Part shown: positions 7,594 through 14,244 of the stretch, piece by piece | Position numbering within the stretch: the first letter of the stretch is position 1 | Layout of the letters: the number at the start of each line of letters is the position of its first letter | DNA from: Pseudomonadota bacterium | GTDB taxonomy: Bacteria; Pseudomonadota; Alphaproteobacteria; Caulobacterales; Caulobacteraceae | Assembly: GCA_023390245.1 (NCBI GenBank) | Contig: JAEWDF010000016.1 | Location: 1-18,670 of the forward strand | DNA: 18,670 nt | Direction of reading: 5' to 3' | Made by a program: the position numbers and the translations under genes | The notes under the pieces: generated by a model | Databases searched by the model: none | Told to the model about the DNA's origin: nothing | What the model saw: only the letters and a program-made list of their open reading frames with translations

Positions 7594-8409
7594 TCAATCG
7601 GGATTGCGCCGCACCCAGAGCCGCTGGTTCGGAAAGTCGATGGTCAGCTGATAGTCGCGCATGAAGGGCATGCCCAGATTTCCCAGCAGGCTCATCTCGG
7701 GCGTCACGGCCGGGCCCTCGACGGGAACGCCCGGCGCCAGGTCGAACCGCAGCGGCTGGGGACCCTCGGCCGCTGGGTCCAGACCGAAGGCCTCGGCGTT
7801 GTCCTTCGCCACCAACAACACGCCGCCCGCGCCGGAATCGAGGATGAACCAAAGGCGGCCCTGCGGCGTGTCGACGCCGACATAGGGATCGACGCCCCAG
7901 ACCTCGCGCGACACCCGCAGCGGCAGTTCCGTCGCGCCGGCGATGCGGGCGGGCAGGCTGGCCTCGTCCTCGACGATCAGGCGGTTCCCCGCCACGTCCA
8001 GGGTGACGACCCTGTCGGCGAAGATGTCCATGGCGATGGCGCCGTCGGGCGGGACCTCGCCCGGCTGGAGGAACGGCGTGGAATCCAGCACCGCCACGGT
8101 CTGGCGACCGAGGTCCAGGCCCTGCGTCGCCACGGACACGCCGTCGCACCGCTGCATGTCCAGACGGTCGCCGAACATGCGGAAGCCCGTGATCCGGCCC
8201 CAGGGCCGACAGCCGATCCGTTCGGCGAAGCCGGGCGATATGACGGTCACGCCCCCGCCCGTGTCCAGCAGGAAGTCGCCGGCCTGGCCGTTGATCTCGA
8301 TCCGGATCGTGCGCAGCCGCTCCCGCAGGGGCTGGAGCTCCAGGGTCCGTTCGGCGGCCGCGGGCGCGGCGGCGACGGACAGCAGCAGGGCGGCGAGAAT
8401 GGTCTTCAT
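7594..8409 (-). CDS. Secreted retropepsin/pepsin-like aspartyl protease family protein
   Basis: This 271-residue protein carries a signal peptide (residues 1 to about 19, ending APAAA) and two aspartyl protease motifs: LLDTGGGVTVIS with Asp49 and FILDSGAGGVLLV with Asp191. Two motifs about 140 residues apart indicate a two-lobed single-chain enzyme, rather than the one-motif retropepsin that must dimerise. It would act in the periplasm or on the cell surface. A GGAGG (8416-8420, complementary strand) sits 6 bases before the ATG at 8409 and fixes the start. It is convergent with the GH5 gene, with stops only 13 bases apart and no clear terminator between them. Peptidase activity is inferred; bacterial members of this family are poorly characterised. 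Confidence 0.87.
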   Translation of the reverse strand: MKTILAALLLSVAAAPAAAERTLELQPLRERLRTIRIEINGQAGDFLLDTGGGVTVISPGFAERIGCRPWGRITGFRMFGDRLDMQRCDGVSVATQGLDLGRQTVAVLDSTPFLQPGEVPPDGAIAMDIFADRVVTLDVAGNRLIVEDEASLPARIAGATELPLRVSREVWGVDPYVGVDTPQGRLWFILDSGAGGVLLVAKDNAEAFGLDPAAEGPQPLRFDLAPGVPVEGPAVTPEMSLLGNLGMPFMRDYQLTIDFPNQRLWVRRNPD

Positions 8410-8479
8410 GACGAACCTCCGGGACGCGCCAGCTAGGCGCGGCGCGCGCAGGACCGCCAGTTAAACCTTGGTCATCTCC

Positions 8480-8514
8480 CCGAGCCGGTCCACGACCGGG
8501 ACCGCCCGACTCGG
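8480..8514 (-). terminator. Nested stem-loop directly after the small membrane-protein gene
   Basis: CCGAG (8480-8484) pairs with CTCGG (8510-8514), and inside it GGTCC (8487-8491) pairs with GGACC (8499-8503) around a 7-base loop. The outer stem abuts the stop codon of the minus-strand gene at 8515-8517. No T run follows on that strand, so it may be a terminator of the weak high-GC type or a mRNA 3' end stabiliser. Confidence 0.4.
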
Positions 8515-8712
8515 CTAGTCGTCCAGCCGGCCCAACAGGAACAGGGCGCCGACCGCGGTCAGGGCGCCCAGGGCGAAGGCGGTGACGACCGCGCCGCTGG
8601 CCACGGCGGTGGACACGGTGATCGGACGCGCCTCGTACCATTCGACGATGTCGGCCTCGTGCAGGTCGTCGTCGGCGCGGCCCTCGGCCTCATAGATGTC
8701 GGCGGCGTTCAT
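8515..8712 (-). CDS. Small single-helix membrane protein, unknown function
   Basis: This 65-residue protein has an acidic N-terminal half (many Asp and Glu within residues 1-30, from MNAADIYEAEGRADDDLHE) and one long hydrophobic helix near residues 34-60, ending in GRLDD. It is not a recognised family. The start at 8712 is preferred because GGAG (8720-8723 on the opposite strand) lies 7 bases upstream. A start at 8739 would add nine residues but lacks a ribosome site. It lies alone between the aspartyl protease and yebC, divergent from yebC. Acidic head plus C-terminal membrane anchor is consistent with a small inner-membrane accessory protein. Codon bias supports coding, but the assignment is less certain than for the larger genes. 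Confidence 0.65.
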   Translation of the reverse strand: MNAADIYEAEGRADDDLHEADIVEWYEARPITVSTAVASGAVVTAFALGALTAVGALFLLGRLDD

Positions 8713-8789
8713 AGGGACGCTCCAGCGGTTCAGGGACATGCCGGATCAATACGCCCGAAGCGTCGCGGTTCCACCCCCTGGCGTCCATC

Positions 8790-8818
8790 GTGACAGGATG
8801 GCCTCCATCCGCTAGGAG
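8790..8818 (+). promoter_or_regulatory. Candidate housekeeping promoter of yebC
   Basis: GTGACAG (8790-8796) and GCTAGGAG (8811-8818), 14 bases apart, resemble the Caulobacter consensus TTGACGS-N10-14-GCTANAWC with mismatches in each half. Transcription would begin about 30 bases before the yebC ATG. The spacer contains a GGATGG/CCATCC inverted repeat (8796-8810). Prediction only. Confidence 0.3.
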
Positions 8819-8855
8819 GCGCGCCTCTGCCCCCGTTGCGAGACAACATCGATCC

Positions 8856-9629
8856 ATGGCCGGCCATTCGAAATTCAAGAACATCATGCACCGCAAGGGA
8901 CGCGCCGACGCGGTGCGCTCCAAGCTGTTCTCGCGCCTGTCGCGTGAAATCACCGTGGCGGCCAAGTCGGGGCTGCCCGATCCGGCCATGAACCCGCGCC
9001 TGCGCCTGGCGGTGAACAACGCCAAGGCCGAGTCCATGCCCAAGGACAACATCGACCGCGCCATCAAGAAGGCCTCGGGCGGCGAAGTCGATGCGATGGA
9101 GGAAATCCGCTACGAGGGTCGCGGCCCCGGCGGCGTGCAGATCATCGTCGAGGTGCTGACCGACAACCGCAACCGCGCCGCCTCCGGCGTGCGCTCGGCC
9201 TTCGCCAAGAACGGCGGGAACCTGGGCGAGACCGGCTCGGTCACCTTCATGTGGGACCGCGTCGGCAAGATCCAGTATCCGGCGGAGGCGGGCACGGAGG
9301 ACGCCGTGATGGAGGCCGCCATCGAGGCCGGGGCCCAGGACGTCGAGAGCGACCTGGTCAAGCCCGACATCTACGAGGACGCGCCGGGCCATGTGATCTG
9401 GACCGCCTTCGAGGACCTGAACGAGGTCGCCGAAGCCATGTCCAAGGTCCTGGGCGATCCCAAGTCGACCGCCATCGTCTGGAAGCCGCAGTCCGAGATT
9501 CCGCTGGACGGCGAATCGGTCGGCACGCTGTTCAAGCTGCTGGACGCTTTGGACGGCGAGGACGACGTGCAGCAGGTCTATTCGAACGAGTCCGTCTCGG
9601 ACGAGGACGCGGCCAAGTACGCGGGCTGA
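8856..9629 (+). CDS. yebC: YebC/PmpR (TACO1) family regulatory or translation factor
   Basis: This 257-residue protein is a typical YebC: the hallmark N-terminus MAGHSKFKNIMHRKGRAD, followed by the long conserved segment with AKAESMPKDNIDRAIKKASG (near residues 50-75) and EEIRYEGRGPGGVQIIVEVLTDN (near 80-105). YebC proteins were long listed as DNA-binding transcription regulators. Related TACO1 and YebC2 proteins act on the ribosome to help translate difficult stretches such as polyproline, so the cytoplasmic role here could be either. The start is the ATG at 8856, fixed by the conserved N-terminus although no good ribosome site is adjacent. The gene lies upstream of ruvC, a linkage known in many proteobacteria, but here two genes intervene. 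Confidence 0.96.
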   Translation: MAGHSKFKNIMHRKGRADAVRSKLFSRLSREITVAAKSGLPDPAMNPRLRLAVNNAKAESMPKDNIDRAIKKASGGEVDAMEEIRYEGRGPGGVQIIVEVLTDNRNRAASGVRSAFAKNGGNLGETGSVTFMWDRVGKIQYPAEAGTEDAVMEAAIEAGAQDVESDLVKPDIYEDAPGHVIWTAFEDLNEVAEAMSKVLGDPKSTAIVWKPQSEIPLDGESVGTLFKLLDALDGEDDVQQVYSNESVSDEDAAKYAG

Positions 9630-9639
9630 TCAGCGAACG

Positions 9640-9653
9640 CGAGTCTCGACTCG
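9640..9653 (+). repeat. Small hairpin after yebC
   Basis: CGAGT (9640-9644) and ACTCG (9649-9653) form a 5-bp stem with a CTCG loop, 10 bases after the yebC stop. No T run follows, so it is at best a weak terminator. Confidence 0.25.
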
Positions 9654-9758
9654 GTCCGGCGGGCCGATTAACGTCCTAGGCAAGATTGTGGCGGGCGGCC
9701 CGATTCGATGCCTTCGAGGGGCCTCCGCCTGACCGATGCAGGATGCGGGGGCCGCGCC

Positions 9759-11099
9759 ATGAAGTTGACCAGGATCGATCGCGTGCTGTCGCGCGCCGGA
9801 AAGGCCGACGCGGGCGGCGAGATGCAGGCGGCGCGGGCGTCCGAGCAGGATGTCGCCGGCCTGATCGGCGAACGGTTCGAGACCATCCAGGGCAGTCTCG
9901 ACCAGCTGTCGGAGATGGCCCAGCGCTTCGGCGCGTTCGAGGGCCTGCTGGGGCAGTTGCGCGAACCGTTGGAGGCGGAGTTCCGCTCGCGTCGGGACGG
10001 CCACGTCGAACTGATCAACCTGCGCAGCGCCCACGCCGACGCCATCGCGCGGCAGGATGCGCTCAAGGCCGAGAACCGCAAGCTGTCCGAGACGCTGGCG
10101 GAGGTCGAGGCCAGGGCGGACGACCTGACGGCGCGCGGCGCCGAACAGGCCGCGAACCTGCAGGAGGCGCGGGTCGAGCTGGGCCAGCTGCGCAGCGAAT
10201 TGACCCAGGCCGCCAGCCGGATCGAAGGTTTCGAGGCGGCGGATCGCGCCGCCGCCCAGCGCATCCGCGAACTGGAGCAGGACCATGCGAGCCTGCGCGA
10301 GCAGCTGAAGCTGGCCGAGGGCGCCCGCTCGGAATCGGAGACGGCGCGCGCCCAGGCGCAGCGCGACCACGCCCTGGTTCTGGAAGAAAACGTCGTCCTG
10401 CGCCGCCGGGTCGACGAGGTGGGCCATGAGGTCGCCAGCCTCGCCCGGACGGCGGCGGCGGGCGAGGGCCTGCTGGCGACGGAACGGGCCCGCGCCGCCT
10501 CCGAACAGGCCGAATCGGCGCGCGCGCTGCGGTCGCTGGAGAACCAGGTCGAGGCCGCACGGGCGGAGACCGCCGCCCTGACCGCCCGGCTGGACACCGC
10601 GACCGCCCGCGCCAACGGCCTGGAGGTGCTGAACACCGAGCAGACCTCGCGCCTGGCCGACCTGCAGTCCGGCGGCCAGGCCGCCGAACGTCGCGCCGAG
10701 GCGCTGCAGACCAGCCTGGATCGGGCGCAGGAGCGCATCCGCGCGCTGGAGACCGAGGCCGAGGAGACGCGCCAGAGGAACGCCGCCATGGACACCGCCC
10801 GCGTCGCCGCGGTGGAGCGCGCCGAGGCGCTGAGCAAGGCCGCCATGGCGCACGACAAGGCGATCAGCCGCGCCGAGGAGCGGATGCTCAAGCTCCAGGC
10901 CAAGCTGTCCGTCGTCCAGGAGGAGAGCGAGGCCCGGCTCCAGGCCATGACCCAGCAGATGGCCGCCCTCCGCGACGAACTGGAGGCGAGCCGCGCGGAG
11001 GCGGCCATGTCGGCCGCCGCCCTGGACGCCGCCCGCCGCGAGCGCGGCGGGCGCGCCGCCGCATCGGACCCGGGTCTGGTCCAGGCCATCGTCGGCTGA
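9759..11099 (+). CDS. Long coiled-coil protein, possible filament-forming or scaffold protein
   Basis: This 446-residue protein has no recognised enzymatic domain. A short basic head (MKLTRIDRVLSRAGKAD, residues 1-17) precedes an almost uninterrupted helical rod rich in Ala, Glu, Arg, Gln and Leu, with leucines spaced as in heptad repeats, for example RELEQDHASLREQLKLAEG and ALRSLENQVEAARAE. Proline is nearly absent from the rod, and the tail is short (DPGLVQAIVG). Size and layout recall crescentin, the intermediate-filament-like protein of Caulobacter, and SMC-like rods without heads. Neither identity can be shown here. No signal peptide or membrane helix is visible, so it should be cytoplasmic. 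An in-frame ATG at 9708 would add 17 residues that look non-coding, so 9759 is preferred, though its ribosome site is weak. It sits between yebC and an MgtC-family gene. Confidence 0.85.
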   Translation: MKLTRIDRVLSRAGKADAGGEMQAARASEQDVAGLIGERFETIQGSLDQLSEMAQRFGAFEGLLGQLREPLEAEFRSRRDGHVELINLRSAHADAIARQDALKAENRKLSETLAEVEARADDLTARGAEQAANLQEARVELGQLRSELTQAASRIEGFEAADRAAAQRIRELEQDHASLREQLKLAEGARSESETARAQAQRDHALVLEENVVLRRRVDEVGHEVASLARTAAAGEGLLATERARAASEQAESARALRSLENQVEAARAETAALTARLDTATARANGLEVLNTEQTSRLADLQSGGQAAERRAEALQTSLDRAQERIRALETEAEETRQRNAAMDTARVAAVERAEALSKAAMAHDKAISRAEERMLKLQAKLSVVQEESEARLQAMTQQMAALRDELEASRAEAAMSAAALDAARRERGGRAAASDPGLVQAIVG

Positions 11100-11140
11100 G
11101 CCGGGCCGGAACATCCCGCAAGCGTCGCCGTTGAGGACGG

Positions 11141-11839
11141 ATGACGCCGGACGCCCTCGATGGAACCCTGCTGCCGATCCTGGGATCGGTCGTCGCCGGC
11201 GGCCTGATCGGGCTTGAGCGGGAATGGCGCGGCCGGGCGGCGGGGCTGCGGACCCACATCCTGGTCGGCCTGGCCTCGACCCTGCTGATGCTGGCGGCCG
11301 CGTCCCAGGCCGACTGGGCCTTCCGGGGCGTGCCCGGCGGCAATGTCGTCAGCGATCCGACCCGCATGGCGCACGGCGTGCTGACCGGCATCGGCTTCCT
11401 GTGCGCCGGGGTGATCTTCCGCACCGGCTTCTCCATCCACGGCCTGACGACGGCGGCGTCGCTGTGGATCACCTCGGCCATCGGCCTGCTGTTCGGGATC
11501 GGCCTGCACGCGCTGGCGATCACGGCGACGGTGGTGACGATGGCGATCCTGACGGGACTGAGGCTGGTCAGCAGGAGCCTGCCGCCGCGCACCCTGGTCG
11601 ATGTCGAAGCCGCCTGGGCGCGCGACGACCAGGCGGCGGGGGAGGCGGTTGAGGCGGCGATGCGGGCGGTCGATCCCCGCCCGCGCCACGACCGTTTCGA
11701 ACTGATCGACGAGGGGCGGCTCCAGCGGCGGAGCTGGCGGCTGAAGGCGGCGTCGGAGGCGCAGTTGAAGCAGCTGGCCGGCGCGCTTCGGGCCATCCCC
11801 GGCGTGGTCGCCTACAGCCTCGATCCGCGCGACGACTGA
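11141..11839 (+). CDS. MgtC/SapB family inner-membrane protein
   Basis: This 232-residue protein has an N-terminal MgtC domain of four or five membrane helices (about residues 10-145) and a soluble C-terminal domain resembling an ACT/ferredoxin-like fold (about 150-228). Diagnostic segments are GGLIGLEREWRGRAAGLRTH (residues 20-39), GIGFLCAGVIFR (near 83-94) and HGLTTAASLW (near 99-108). MgtC proteins support growth at low magnesium and intracellular survival in pathogens, in part by affecting the F-type ATP synthase. In a non-pathogen the role is unclear, with magnesium or membrane-potential homeostasis the usual suggestion. GAGGA (11133-11137) precedes the ATG closely. No magnesium-responsive leader can be seen in the 41 bases upstream. 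It ends 43 bases before ruvC. Confidence 0.93.
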   Translation: MTPDALDGTLLPILGSVVAGGLIGLEREWRGRAAGLRTHILVGLASTLLMLAAASQADWAFRGVPGGNVVSDPTRMAHGVLTGIGFLCAGVIFRTGFSIHGLTTAASLWITSAIGLLFGIGLHALAITATVVTMAILTGLRLVSRSLPPRTLVDVEAAWARDDQAAGEAVEAAMRAVDPRPRHDRFELIDEGRLQRRSWRLKAASEAQLKQLAGALRAIPGVVAYSLDPRDD

Positions 11840-11848
11840 TCGGTTCAT

Positions 11849-11872
11849 TGCCCGCTAACCCTCTTTCGGGCA
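11849..11872 (+). promoter_or_regulatory. Inverted repeat immediately upstream of the ruvC ribosome site
   Basis: TGCCCG (11849-11854) and CGGGCA (11867-11872) form a 6-bp stem with a 12-base loop, ending just before GAGGA (11874-11878), the ruvC Shine-Dalgarno. It may be a small leader structure, or a remnant terminator for the MgtC gene, though no T run follows the stem. Confidence 0.3.
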
Positions 11873-11882
11873 TGAGGAACGG

Positions 11883-12401
11883 ATGGCGAACGACTCTGTC
11901 CGAATCCTGGGCCTAGACCCCGGCCTGCGCCGCACCGGCTGGGGCGTGATCGTGTCGGAGGGCGCGCGCCTGCGCTGGGTCGCGCATGGCGTGGTGACGC
12001 CGCCGGAAACCGCGCCCCTGTCGGAGCGGCTGCTGCATCTGCTGGACGCGCTGGCGGCCGTCTGCGCCAATCACCGCTGCGGGGAGGCGGCGGTCGAGGA
12101 GGTGTTCGTCAACGTCAATCCGTCCTCGACGCTGAAACTGGGCCACGCCCGCGCCGCCGTCATGCTGGCGCCCGCGCGCTGCGGCCTGCCGGTCGCGGAA
12201 TATTCGCCGAACCTGATCAAGAAGGCGGTGGTCGGGGCCGGCCACGCCGACAAGACCCAGATCGCCTTCATGGTGAAGCGGCTGTTGCCGACGGCGGGGG
12301 ACGTGAAGGCCGACGCCGCCGACGCCCTGGCTGTGGCCGTCACCCATGCGCAGCTGAGGAAGCGGACCCTGCTGGAAACGATGACGCGAGGCGCGGCGTG
12401 A
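11883..12401 (+). CDS. ruvC: Crossover junction endodeoxyribonuclease RuvC
   Basis: RuvC is the Holliday junction resolvase that cuts the four-way junction during recombinational repair, together with RuvAB. This 172-residue protein has normal length and the four acidic active-site residues: Asp12 (GLDPGLRRTGW), Glu72 (AVEEVF), Asp144 and Asp147 (KADAADALAVAVTH). The conserved segment NPSSTLKLGHARAA (residues 79-92) matches the family. The ATG at 11883 has GAGGA four bases upstream. Its stop overlaps the RuvA start in GTGA, implying translational coupling in a ruvC-ruvA operon. An SOS box is not evident upstream. Confidence 0.98.
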   Translation: MANDSVRILGLDPGLRRTGWGVIVSEGARLRWVAHGVVTPPETAPLSERLLHLLDALAAVCANHRCGEAAVEEVFVNVNPSSTLKLGHARAAVMLAPARCGLPVAEYSPNLIKKAVVGAGHADKTQIAFMVKRLLPTAGDVKADAADALAVAVTHAQLRKRTLLETMTRGAA

Positions 12402-13015
12402 TCGGGCGGCTGCGGGGCGTGCTGGCGGAGGTCGAGCCGGATCACTGCCTGATCGACTGCGCCGGCGTGGGCTATGTCGTCGCCTGCGGCGCGCGGACCC
12501 TGGGGCGGCTGCCGGCGCCCGGTGACGAGGCGACCCTGCATATCGAGGGTTCCTGGAGCGCGGAGAACGGGCCGCGCCTCTACGGCTTTCTGACGCGGGA
12601 CGAGCGGCGCGCCTTCACCACCCTGCTGGCCATTCAGGGCGTGGGGCCGAAGGCGGCGCTGGCGGTGCTGGACGTGCTGCCGCCGGGCGAGCTGGCCGGC
12701 GCGGTGGCGCGCGAGGACAAGGCGGCGGTGGCGCGCGCCAACGGCGTCGGGCCGAAGCTGGCGCTGCGCATCGTGACCGAGCTGAAGGGCAAGCCGCTGG
12801 GCGAGGTCAGCTTCACCCCGACCGCGCCGGGCGCGCCTGTCGAGGCCGCGCCGCTGGCCCCGTCGATTACCGGCGAGGCTGTTTCCGCCCTGCTGAGCCT
12901 GGGCGTCGCCGAGGTCAACGCCCGCCGGGCCGTCGACCAGGCGCTGATCCGCCTGGGCGATGACGCCGAACTGTCGGCGGTCATCCGGGCGGCGCTTCAG
13001 GAGTTGGGGCGATGA
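12398..13015 (+). CDS. ruvA: Holliday junction branch migration subunit RuvA
   Basis: RuvA binds the Holliday junction as a tetramer and loads the RuvB motor. This 205-residue protein is of normal length. It has the N-terminal OB-like domain (MIGRLRGVLAEV, residues 1-12 onward), two helix-hairpin-helix motifs (LLAIQGVGPKAALAVLDVL near 75-95 and VARANGVGPKLALRIVTEL near 110-130), a proline/alanine linker near 140-158, and the small C-terminal RuvB-contacting domain (ITGEAVSALLSLGVAEVNARRAV onward). The start is GTG at 12398, overlapping the ruvC stop by four bases, with GAGG (12388-12391) at correct distance. Confidence 0.97.
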   Translation: MIGRLRGVLAEVEPDHCLIDCAGVGYVVACGARTLGRLPAPGDEATLHIEGSWSAENGPRLYGFLTRDERRAFTTLLAIQGVGPKAALAVLDVLPPGELAGAVAREDKAAVARANGVGPKLALRIVTELKGKPLGEVSFTPTAPGAPVEAAPLAPSITGEAVSALLSLGVAEVNARRAVDQALIRLGDDAELSAVIRAALQELGR

Positions 13016-13019
13016 GGGC

Positions 13020-13126
13020 GTGGCGAGGGGTGAAGAGTGCTGGTGAGCAAGGCGTGAGCGCCATGAGCTGCCGCGCCGTTGAACCCCGCTCACGTCTTGG
13101 CTCACTTTTCACTTTTCACTCGCCAC
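13020..13126. repeat. Long imperfect inverted repeat in the ruvA-ruvB spacer
   Basis: The left arm (13020-13060) reads GTGGCGAGGGGTGAAGAGTG and then GTGAGCAAGGCGTGAGCG. The right arm (13087-13126) is its near reverse complement: CGCTCACGTCTTGGCTCAC differs from the left arm by one substitution and one inserted base, and CACTTTTCACTCGCCAC matches with a few changes. The loop is about 26 bases. The RNA could fold into a hairpin of about 40 bp. It has the look of a dispersed intergenic repeat, but copies elsewhere cannot be checked here. Confidence 0.6.
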
Positions 13127-13137
13127 TCGCCACTCGC
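13103..13137. repeat. Tandem heptamer array (5 x 7 bp)
   Basis: Five adjoining heptamers: CACTTTT twice (13103-13116) then CACTCGC three times (13117-13137). It forms most of the right arm of the inverted repeat and ends 14 bases before the ruvB start. No Shine-Dalgarno sequence is recognisable between it and the ATG. Confidence 0.85.
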
Positions 13138-13151
13138 TGCTCGGACCAGCC

Positions 13152-14186
13152 ATGACCCGCGTCATCTCCCCCGAGGCCGAAGCCGGCGAGGCCTTCGATC
13201 GCGCCCTGCGGCCGCAGACCCTGGCCGAGTTCGTCGGCCAGCCCCAGGCCAAGGGCAATCTCAAGGTCTTCATCGACGCCGCGCGCGGGCGCGGCGAGGC
13301 CCTGGACCATGTCCTGCTGTTCGGCCCGCCGGGCCTGGGCAAGACGACACTGGCCCAGATCGTGGCGCGCGAACTGGGCGTCGGGTTCCGGGCGACGTCC
13401 GGCCCGATCCTGGCCAAGGCCGGCGACCTGGCGGCCATCCTGACCAATCTGGAGCCGCGCGACGTCCTGTTCATCGACGAGATTCACCGGCTGAACCCGC
13501 AGGTGGAGGAGATCCTCTATCCGGCCATGGAGGACCATGTGCTGGACCTGATCATCGGCGAGGGGCCGTCGGCGCGGTCGGTGCGGATCGACCTAGCGCC
13601 CTTCACCCTGGTCGGGGCGACGACGCGGGCGGGCCTGCTGGCCACGCCGCTGCGGGACCGGTTCGGCATTCCGCTGCGGCTGGAATTCTATTCGCCGGAG
13701 GACCTGACGGCGGTGGTGCGCGGCACGGCGCGCAAGATGGGCGCGGCCATCGACGAGGAAGGGGCGCTGGAGATCGCCTCACGCTCGCGCGGCACGCCCC
13801 GGATCGCCGGCCGGCTGCTGCGCCGGGTGCGCGATTTCGCGACGGCGGACGGGGGCGGGGTCATCGACCGCAAGGCCGCCGCCCGCGCCCTGTCGCGGCT
13901 GGAGGTGGACGAGGCGGGGCTGGACAGCCTGGACCGCCGCTTCCTGAAGGCGCTGATCGAGAACTACGGCGGCGGGCCGGTCGGCATGGATACGCTGGCG
14001 GCGGCGATCGCCGAGGCGCGCGATGCGGTCGAGGATGTGATCGAGCCTTATCTGCTCCAGCAGGGCTTCATCCAGCGCACGCCGCGCGGCCGCATGGCCT
14101 GCGCCCGCGCCTACGCCCACCTGGGCCTGTCCGAGCCGCCCCGGACCCCCGGCAACGCTCCGACGGCCGGCGACCTGTTCGACTGA
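13152..14186 (+). CDS. ruvB: Holliday junction branch migration ATPase RuvB
   Basis: RuvB is the AAA+ hexameric motor that drives branch migration of junctions bound by RuvA. This 344-residue protein is full length. Motifs: Walker A GPPGLGKT (58-65), Walker B IDEIH (108-112), sensor 1 GATTRAG (155-161), the arginine-finger segment LRDRFG (167-172), sensor 2 near GTPRIAGRLLRRVRD (about residues 215-229) and the C-terminal winged-helix domain ending QGFIQRTPRGRMA and LGLSEPP. The ATG at 13152 gives the normal N-terminus. The gene is separated from ruvA by a repeat-rich 136-base spacer without an evident ribosome site, so its translation may depend on the leader or be weakly initiated. Confidence 0.98.
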   Translation: MTRVISPEAEAGEAFDRALRPQTLAEFVGQPQAKGNLKVFIDAARGRGEALDHVLLFGPPGLGKTTLAQIVARELGVGFRATSGPILAKAGDLAAILTNLEPRDVLFIDEIHRLNPQVEEILYPAMEDHVLDLIIGEGPSARSVRIDLAPFTLVGATTRAGLLATPLRDRFGIPLRLEFYSPEDLTAVVRGTARKMGAAIDEEGALEIASRSRGTPRIAGRLLRRVRDFATADGGGVIDRKAAARALSRLEVDEAGLDSLDRRFLKALIENYGGGPVGMDTLAAAIAEARDAVEDVIEPYLLQQGFIQRTPRGRMACARAYAHLGLSEPPRTPGNAPTAGDLFD

Positions 14187-14198
14187 GCGCGTCTTGCC

Positions 14199-14219
14199 AA
14201 GCCGCCGGGAGCGGCGTTT
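14199..14219 (+). terminator. Possible weak terminator after ruvB
   Basis: GCCGC (14201-14205) and GCGGC (14211-14215) form a 5-bp stem with loop CGGGA, preceded by AA and followed by GTTT. It begins 14 bases after the ruvB stop and fits the end of the ruv operon, although the stem is short. Confidence 0.4.
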
Positions 14220-14244
14220 GCTGGCGGCGGAGAGGGAGAAACGC

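Noticed and set aside
9661..9701. GGGCCG/CGGCCC inverted repeat before the coiled-coil gene
   Set aside because: Arms are only 6 bp of pure G/C with a 29-base gap, expected by chance in DNA this GC-rich.
9630..11114. Second minus-strand open frame opposite the coiled-coil gene
   Set aside because: Gln/Arg/Gly-rich translation with no recognisable motif; mirrors the repetitive codons of the coiled-coil rod.
9668..11848. Long minus-strand open frame opposite the coiled-coil and MgtC genes
   Set aside because: The translation is Ser/Arg/Ala low-complexity typical of an antisense frame, with no domain. The plus-strand genes have family motifs or heptads.
11833..11861. Possible ruvC promoter with GCTAACCC as -10
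   Set aside because: The best -35 at permitted spacing matches only about four of seven positions, so it is too weak to list.
13103..13137. Short repeats that might be a CRISPR array
   Set aside because: Units are 7 bp and directly adjoining, without spacers, and no cas genes are nearby.
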